Source: Bacillota bacterium (lineage in GTDB: Bacteria; Bacillota; Clostridia; Lachnospirales; Anaerotignaceae). Taken from it: a stretch of 10,813 nucleotides of DNA. The translations under genes and the position numbers were made by a program. Positions 7,572-10,813 of this stretch are shown here, one piece after another (the stretch's first letter is position 1; every line of letters starts with the position of its first letter). The stretch spans positions 1-10,813 of the forward strand of contig JAEZPX010000120.1 in assembly GCA_023413275.1 (NCBI GenBank), in the 5' to 3' direction. The notes under the pieces are model-generated. The model saw only the letters and a list, made by a program, of their open reading frames with translations, ran no database searches and was not told the DNA's origin.

Positions 7572-7598
7572 GTATAGATTTATGATAGTAAGCTATAC
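7572..7598 (-). repeat. Short inverted repeat in the leader of the citrate synthase operon
   Basis: GTATAG at 7572-7577 and CTATAC at 7593-7598 form a 6-bp inverted repeat with a 15-nt spacer, between the predicted transcription start and the SD. It could be a small operator or hairpin near the ribosome site. Six bases in AT-rich DNA may be chance. Confidence 0.25.
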
Positions 7599-7612
7599 TT
7601 TTTTATCTATAA

Positions 7613-7641
7613 AATATATCAATAAATTGTTTTTTCGTCAA
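7613..7641 (-). promoter_or_regulatory. Sigma-A-type promoter of the citrate synthase-aconitase-isocitrate dehydrogenase operon
   Basis: On the minus strand: -35 TTGACG (7641-7636), exactly 17 nt spacer, -10 TATATT (7618-7613). Each box matches consensus at 5 of 6 bases. Transcription would start near 7606, giving a leader of about 48 nt before the ATG at 7557. Confidence 0.75.
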
Positions 7642-8055
7642 TAGAAAATAATTCATAATATAAATATATAAAAAGGGATTATTTACGAAAATATGCCTAT
7701 AATTCAATAAATTAGAGAGGTATCACGAATTAAAACAATAGAAAGGAAGAATAATTAGGGTATCATATATGAAAATTATAAAAAAAATGAATGGATTAAA
7801 ATTATGATCAAAGGTTGCCTAAAGTGAAATTTCTATTTTTAAACGTATATTATAAACATAAACAGCAATTCTTGCTTGAATATAATTGTTTTCAAAAGCA
7901 TTGGAAATGTAAACCTAGAATGAATATTAAAGAAAAGCGGATATATATTGTAACTTGGTAATAGGACATTAAAATTACGTTGTAAAATTAAATGTTTTAA
8001 TAATATATTGAAATTTGAGGTTATTCTCATCAAATATATCGTATTTTCTCTAGCA
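7642..8055. other. AT-rich intergenic stretch with no credible gene
   Basis: This is most of the longest gene-free stretch of the window (7558-8140). It is very AT-rich, with scattered short ORFs of low-complexity, Ile/Phe/Lys-rich composition. A 12-codon ORF (MKIIKKMNGLKL, 7769-7807 plus) has only a poor SD. I see no RNA gene, long repeat or recognisable gene remnant. It separates the promoter of the citrate synthase operon from the terminator of the lipoprotein gene. Confidence 0.6.
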
Positions 8056-8084
8056 AAAAACCCGCAAAGAAAATGCGGGTTTTT
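8056..8084. terminator. Strong intrinsic terminator after the substrate-binding lipoprotein gene
   Basis: A perfect 11-bp stem (AAAAACCCGCA at 8056-8066 with TGCGGGTTTTT at 8074-8084) and a 7-nt loop. On the minus strand it ends in TTTTTT and lies about 57 nt past the lipoprotein stop codon, which it should terminate. It is also T-rich on the plus strand, but no plus-strand gene precedes it closely. Confidence 0.92.
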
Positions 8085-8140
8085 CATAAGATTTTTTGGG
8101 GTCTTTTTAAAAACAAGTGGGTTATTAAAGAAAGTTTTAA

Positions 8141-9148
8141 TTACGATTTTTTCATTGCATCTTGAGCAAAATCAGTACGGACCAAATCGGTAAAGGGTAC
8201 TCTTTGTGTAAGCTGGCCGCCTTGCTCCATAATGTCTTGAATGAGAGTGAAGCCCTCTTCTGAGAAAACAGGGTCTGCTTTCCAAGTATCTTGTGCTTTG
8301 TAACGTTCAATGATAGTGGTCAGGGTTGCCACATCGGAATCGGGGAATTGAGGGGAAACTACTTTGGCAATTTCTTCGGAGGTGTGTTCCTTTACCCAAA
8401 GCTGTCCTTTATAGATTGCCCTTGTAAAAGCCAAAACGGTTTCAGGATGACTGTTCATAAATTCATCCCTTGCCATATAAACGGTGTAAGGAACATATCC
8501 GCTGGCTGCACCCAAAGATGCGACAATATGGCCGCTGCCGCTGTTTTCCAATGTGGTTGCTACAGGTTCGAACTCCACGGTATAGTCGCCTACATTACCG
8601 GTGAAAGCTCCTGCTGTTGAGGAGAAATCAATGTTATTAATAATTTCAACATCCTCATTTAATTTCAACCCATTTTCCTTTAATACATACTCCAAAACCA
8701 TTTCCGGCATACCGCCAAGTCTACCACCAATTACGGATTTTCCTTTTAAATCGTCCCATTTAAAGTCAGGCTCATCTGTGCGGGAAACAAGAAAATTCCC
8801 TGCCCTTTGAGTGAGCTGGAGAAAAGCCTTGGGATAATTTTCTTTGCCTTCGTTATAAACATAGATGCCCGCTTCCGTACCCAAAAGAGCAATGTCAGCG
8901 GAATCAGACAGCAGTGCAGTCATGGACTTATCTGCGCCGTTTCCAATGGCAACAGTAACGTCCAGACCCTCTTCTTCAAAGAAGCCTAATTCCTGAGCTA
9001 CATACTGTGGGGCATAAAAAACAGAATGCACAACCTCGTTGAGTCTGACGGGGGTCAGGTCAGCCTGTGTCTCAGGCTTGGAAGTACAGCCTGCCAGCAA
9101 AGACAAGGTCATGCCCCCTGTTAATAAAAGAGATATGAATTTTTTCAT
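8141..9148 (-). CDS. ABC transporter substrate-binding lipoprotein, NMT1/THI5/SsuA-like
   Basis: A 335-residue extracytoplasmic solute-binding protein. Residues 1-20 are a lipoprotein signal peptide (basic MKK, hydrophobic core, lipobox LLAGC with C21 as the lipidated Cys). The mature part begins as in the NMT1/SsuA/TauA type: VRLNEVVHSVFYAPQYVAQELGFF (34-57), EEGLDVTV (59-66), then DIALLGTEAG (85-94), LKGKSVIGGRLGGMPE (134-149), VEFEPVATTLE (191-201) and HPETVLAFTRAIYKG (234-248). The substrate is not evident: pyrimidine or thiamine precursors, sulfonates and nitrate are all used by relatives. The ATG has an SD (AGGAGG, 9155-9160) and its own promoter; the leader is only about 24 nt, too short for a riboswitch. 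No permease or ATPase lies beside it: it is monocistronic, ended by the terminator at 8056-8084 and divergent from polA. It may serve a transporter encoded elsewhere. Confidence 0.9.
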   Translation of the reverse strand: MKKFISLLLTGGMTLSLLAGCTSKPETQADLTPVRLNEVVHSVFYAPQYVAQELGFFEEEGLDVTVAIGNGADKSMTALLSDSADIALLGTEAGIYVYNEGKENYPKAFLQLTQRAGNFLVSRTDEPDFKWDDLKGKSVIGGRLGGMPEMVLEYVLKENGLKLNEDVEIINNIDFSSTAGAFTGNVGDYTVEFEPVATTLENSGSGHIVASLGAASGYVPYTVYMARDEFMNSHPETVLAFTRAIYKGQLWVKEHTSEEIAKVVSPQFPDSDVATLTTIIERYKAQDTWKADPVFSEEGFTLIQDIMEQGGQLTQRVPFTDLVRTDFAQDAMKKS

Positions 9149-9178
9149 GCGTAACCTCCTGCGGATGTTTTCATTGCT

Positions 9179-9207
9179 ACTATATGCACAAAAGGTAGAA
9201 AATTCAA
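9179..9207 (-). promoter_or_regulatory. Promoter of the substrate-binding lipoprotein gene
   Basis: On the minus strand: -35 TTGAAT (9207-9202), 17-nt spacer, -10 TATAGT (9184-9179). Transcription would start near 9172, about 24 nt before the ATG and upstream of a good SD. Confidence 0.65.
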
Positions 9208-9256
9208 ATTGTCCGTTGGAAAAATTTCAGTTTTTGTAATAGGTTTTTATAAAAAA

Positions 9257-9285
9257 TTGGTGTATAATAATTAGCATGGTAAAAT
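9257..9285 (+). promoter_or_regulatory. Candidate promoter of polA
   Basis: -35 TTGGTG (9257-9262), 17-nt spacer, extended -10 TGG-TAAAAT (9277-9285). This would give a leader of about 170 nt. A consensus TATAAT also lies at 9263-9268, but its -35 partner at 17-nt spacing (TAGGTT) is poor, so either could be used. Confidence 0.5.
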
Positions 9286-9329
9286 ACGTAATTATTTCTA
9301 ATAGATATTTTTATCCGATTTTTCGTAAT

Positions 9330-9391
9330 ACAAGCTTCTGTTTCGGAAGTATTGCCGAAACTGCTGCTTTTTGAATACAACCACAGCTTGT
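9330..9391 (+). promoter_or_regulatory. Terminator-like hairpin with a competing inverted repeat in the polA leader
   Basis: Core stem GTTTCGG (9340-9346) with CCGAAAC (9355-9361), 8-nt loop. AAGC (9332-9335) can also pair with GCTT (9366-9369) below a 4-by-4 internal loop, ending in TTTTT (9368-9372): the shape of an intrinsic terminator inside the leader. A second perfect 7-bp repeat, ACAAGCT (9330-9336) with AGCTTGT (9385-9391), uses the same left bases and would exclude the lower stem. This arrangement could be an attenuator. No known riboswitch or T-box sequence is recognised. Confidence 0.4.
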
Positions 9392-9461
9392 CTGGTGAGC
9401 AATAAAGTTTTTAAGTTCTATGAATTCAAGAAATATGCTTAATGAATATAGGAGGTCAGTT

Positions 9462-10813
9462 ATGACTGAAAAAATAATGTTGATAGATGGAAACAGCATT
9501 GTAAATCGTGCGTTCTATGGAGTACCCCTTTTAACCAACAGGGAAGGTCAGCATACGAATGGAGTTTACGGCTTTTTAAATATTCTGTTTAAACTGATGG
9601 ATGAAGACAAACCCGATTATTTAGCGGTTGCCTTTGATTTGCATGCACCAACCTTTCGCCATGTTGAGTTTGATGGCTATAAAGGCACAAGAAAGGGCAT
9701 GCCTGACGAACTGAGGGAGCAAATGCCTCTGTTAAAAGAAATGCTTATGGCTATGAACATCCAAATTTATGAGATGGAAGGCTTTGAAGCCGATGATATT
9801 TTGGGAACCCTATCAGCAAAAGCAGAGGAAGCAGGCGTTATCCCAATCGTTGTTTCCGGAGATAGAGATTTACTGCAGCTTGCTAGTGAAACTCTGAAGG
9901 TGCGTATTCCAAAAACAAAGGGTGGACGCACGGAAACTGAGGCTTATTATGCGAAGGATGTTATAGAAAAATATGGTGTGACACCTTTGGAATTTATAGA
10001 TGTGAAGGCTTTGATGGGGGACCCTTCCGATAATATTCCCGGTGTTCCTGGGATCGGAGAAAAAACTGCTGTAAAAATTATTCAAGACTATCACGATTTG
10101 GAAAATGCCATTGCCCACAGTTTGGAGATAAAACCCAAAAAAGCTTCGGAAAATTTGAACGAGTTTCAAGAACAGGCAAGACTAAGTAAATTTTTGGCAA
10201 CCATTATTCGGGATATGCCTATCTCCTTTGAAAAAGAGCAAACAAAGATTGGAGATCTGTTTAATGCTGGGGCTTACGATTTGGTGAAGCGCTTGGAATT
10301 AAAAAGTATGTATGACCGCTTTGAAAAAGAAGAGGTTCAAACAGCACAAACAGAAGATTTTCTGGGTATTTATTCTTTTGAAACAGCAAAGATTTTTTTT
10401 GAAACGTTAGAGAAAAGGGAAACAGCCTATCATCTTCTTATGGATGAAGGAAAATGTCAAGGACTTGCCTTGTATCAAGACGAAATTGGTGGCTGTTGGC
10501 TTGAGGTTGGCGATGACTTATCAGAAGATGAACTGTTTCAAGGGGCGGAGAATTTTTTTAGCAACAGCGAATATGTAAAAATCGGTCATGATATAAAAAA
10601 TGATATTAAGTTTCTCCGAGAGAAGCTTGGAAAAACCACTGAGATTTTCTTTGATACGGCCATCGCCGCTTATATTTTAAATCCTACAGGAACATCTTAT
10701 GCTTATGATGATTTGGCAAAAACTTTTCTAAATCAAATTTTACCTTCCCAGGAGGAAGTTTTAGGAAAAGGGAAAAGTAAAAAGGTTTTTTCTACTCTTT
10801 CTGAGGAAAAGAG
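9462..10813 (+). CDS. polA: DNA polymerase I, N-terminal part (cut by window end)
   Basis: The first 450 residues of DNA polymerase I, used in Okazaki fragment processing and repair; the polymerase domain lies beyond the window. Residues 1 to about 290 are the 5' nuclease domain: LIDGNS (7-12, D9), AFD (57-59), EGFEADD (106-112), SGDRD (132-136), and MGDPSDNIPGVPGIGEKTA (185-203) with metal aspartates and the helix-hairpin-helix. About 300-450 is the 3'-5' exonuclease-like domain: IGHDIKNDIKFL (374-385), FDTAIAAYILNP (397-408) and YDDLAKTFL (415-423). The first exonuclease motif DxE is not seen (the matching stretch is HLLMDEGKCQG, 324-334), so proofreading is probably lost, as in Bacillus-type enzymes. 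The ATG has a strong SD (AGGAGG, 9450-9455). Reading frame is unbroken to the edge. Confidence 0.95.
   Translation, partial: MTEKIMLIDGNSIVNRAFYGVPLLTNREGQHTNGVYGFLNILFKLMDEDKPDYLAVAFDLHAPTFRHVEFDGYKGTRKGMPDELREQMPLLKEMLMAMNIQIYEMEGFEADDILGTLSAKAEEAGVIPIVVSGDRDLLQLASETLKVRIPKTKGGRTETEAYYAKDVIEKYGVTPLEFIDVKALMGDPSDNIPGVPGIGEKTAVKIIQDYHDLENAIAHSLEIKPKKASENLNEFQEQARLSKFLATIIRDMPISFEKEQTKIGDLFNAGAYDLVKRLELKSMYDRFEKEEVQTAQTEDFLGIYSFETAKIFFETLEKRETAYHLLMDEGKCQGLALYQDEIGGCWLEVGDDLSEDELFQGAENFFSNSEYVKIGHDIKNDIKFLREKLGKTTEIFFDTAIAAYILNPTGTSYAYDDLAKTFLNQILPSQEEVLGKGKSKKVFSTLSEEK

Noticed and set aside
7839..8087. 82-codon minus-strand ORF downstream of the lipoprotein gene
   Set aside because: It starts inside the terminator hairpin, has no SD, and translates to a low-complexity Ile/Leu/Phe-rich product typical of AT-rich noncoding DNA.
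8008..8193. 61-codon plus-strand ORF across the terminator
   Set aside because: It reads through the terminator stem and overlaps the end of the lipoprotein gene on the other strand; no SD or family resemblance.
9149..9178. Riboswitch (for example TPP) upstream of the NMT1/THI5-like gene
   Set aside because: The predicted transcript leader is only about 24 nt, too short for any known riboswitch, and no conserved riboswitch sequence is seen further upstream.

Overview
The window looks like chromosomal DNA of an anaerobic, low-GC Gram-positive bacterium of the Clostridia type. The grounds are AT-rich intergenic DNA, strong AGGAGG-like ribosome binding sites, sigma-A-type promoters, frequent TTG starts, and gene content: a Re-type citrate synthase, a NiFe hydrogenase and a clostridial-style substrate-binding lipoprotein. 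I cannot name the species. I see no transposase, integrase, CRISPR array, tRNA or rRNA.

Layout. (1) 45-2810, plus strand: a small b5-like heme-domain protein, then the small and large subunits of a [NiFe] hydrogenase, tightly packed as one transcription unit whose promoter lies outside the window. The heme-domain gene and the small subunit overlap out of frame at a T6 run and the small subunit has no good start, so they may be one fused protein made by a frameshift. (2) 2811-3056: intergenic DNA with a candidate 31-codon ORF and a bidirectional terminator between the convergent units. (3) 7557 down to 3057, minus strand: Re-citrate synthase, aconitase and NAD-type isocitrate dehydrogenase in pathway order, behind a well-formed promoter at 7613-7641. 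Together they convert oxaloacetate plus acetyl-CoA to 2-oxoglutarate, the oxidative half-TCA route that anaerobes use to make glutamate. A perfect 11-bp inverted repeat lies between the last two genes. (4) 7642-8140: AT-rich DNA with no credible gene, closed by a strong terminator. (5) 9148 down to 8141, minus strand: a NMT1/THI5/SsuA-like substrate-binding lipoprotein with its own promoter but no permease or ATPase gene beside it. (6) 9462 to the window end, plus strand: the N-terminal part of DNA polymerase I (polA), preceded by a roughly 170-nt leader containing a terminator-like hairpin and a competing inverted repeat.

Most genes are recognisable housekeeping or energy functions. The points that deserve a second look are the unusual hydrogenase (no Tat signal, a proximal-cluster cysteine replaced by Asn, a nearby extra Cys, and its link to the heme domain), the Re-citrate synthase operon, and the structured polA leader. 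I do not see clear evidence for a wholly new system.
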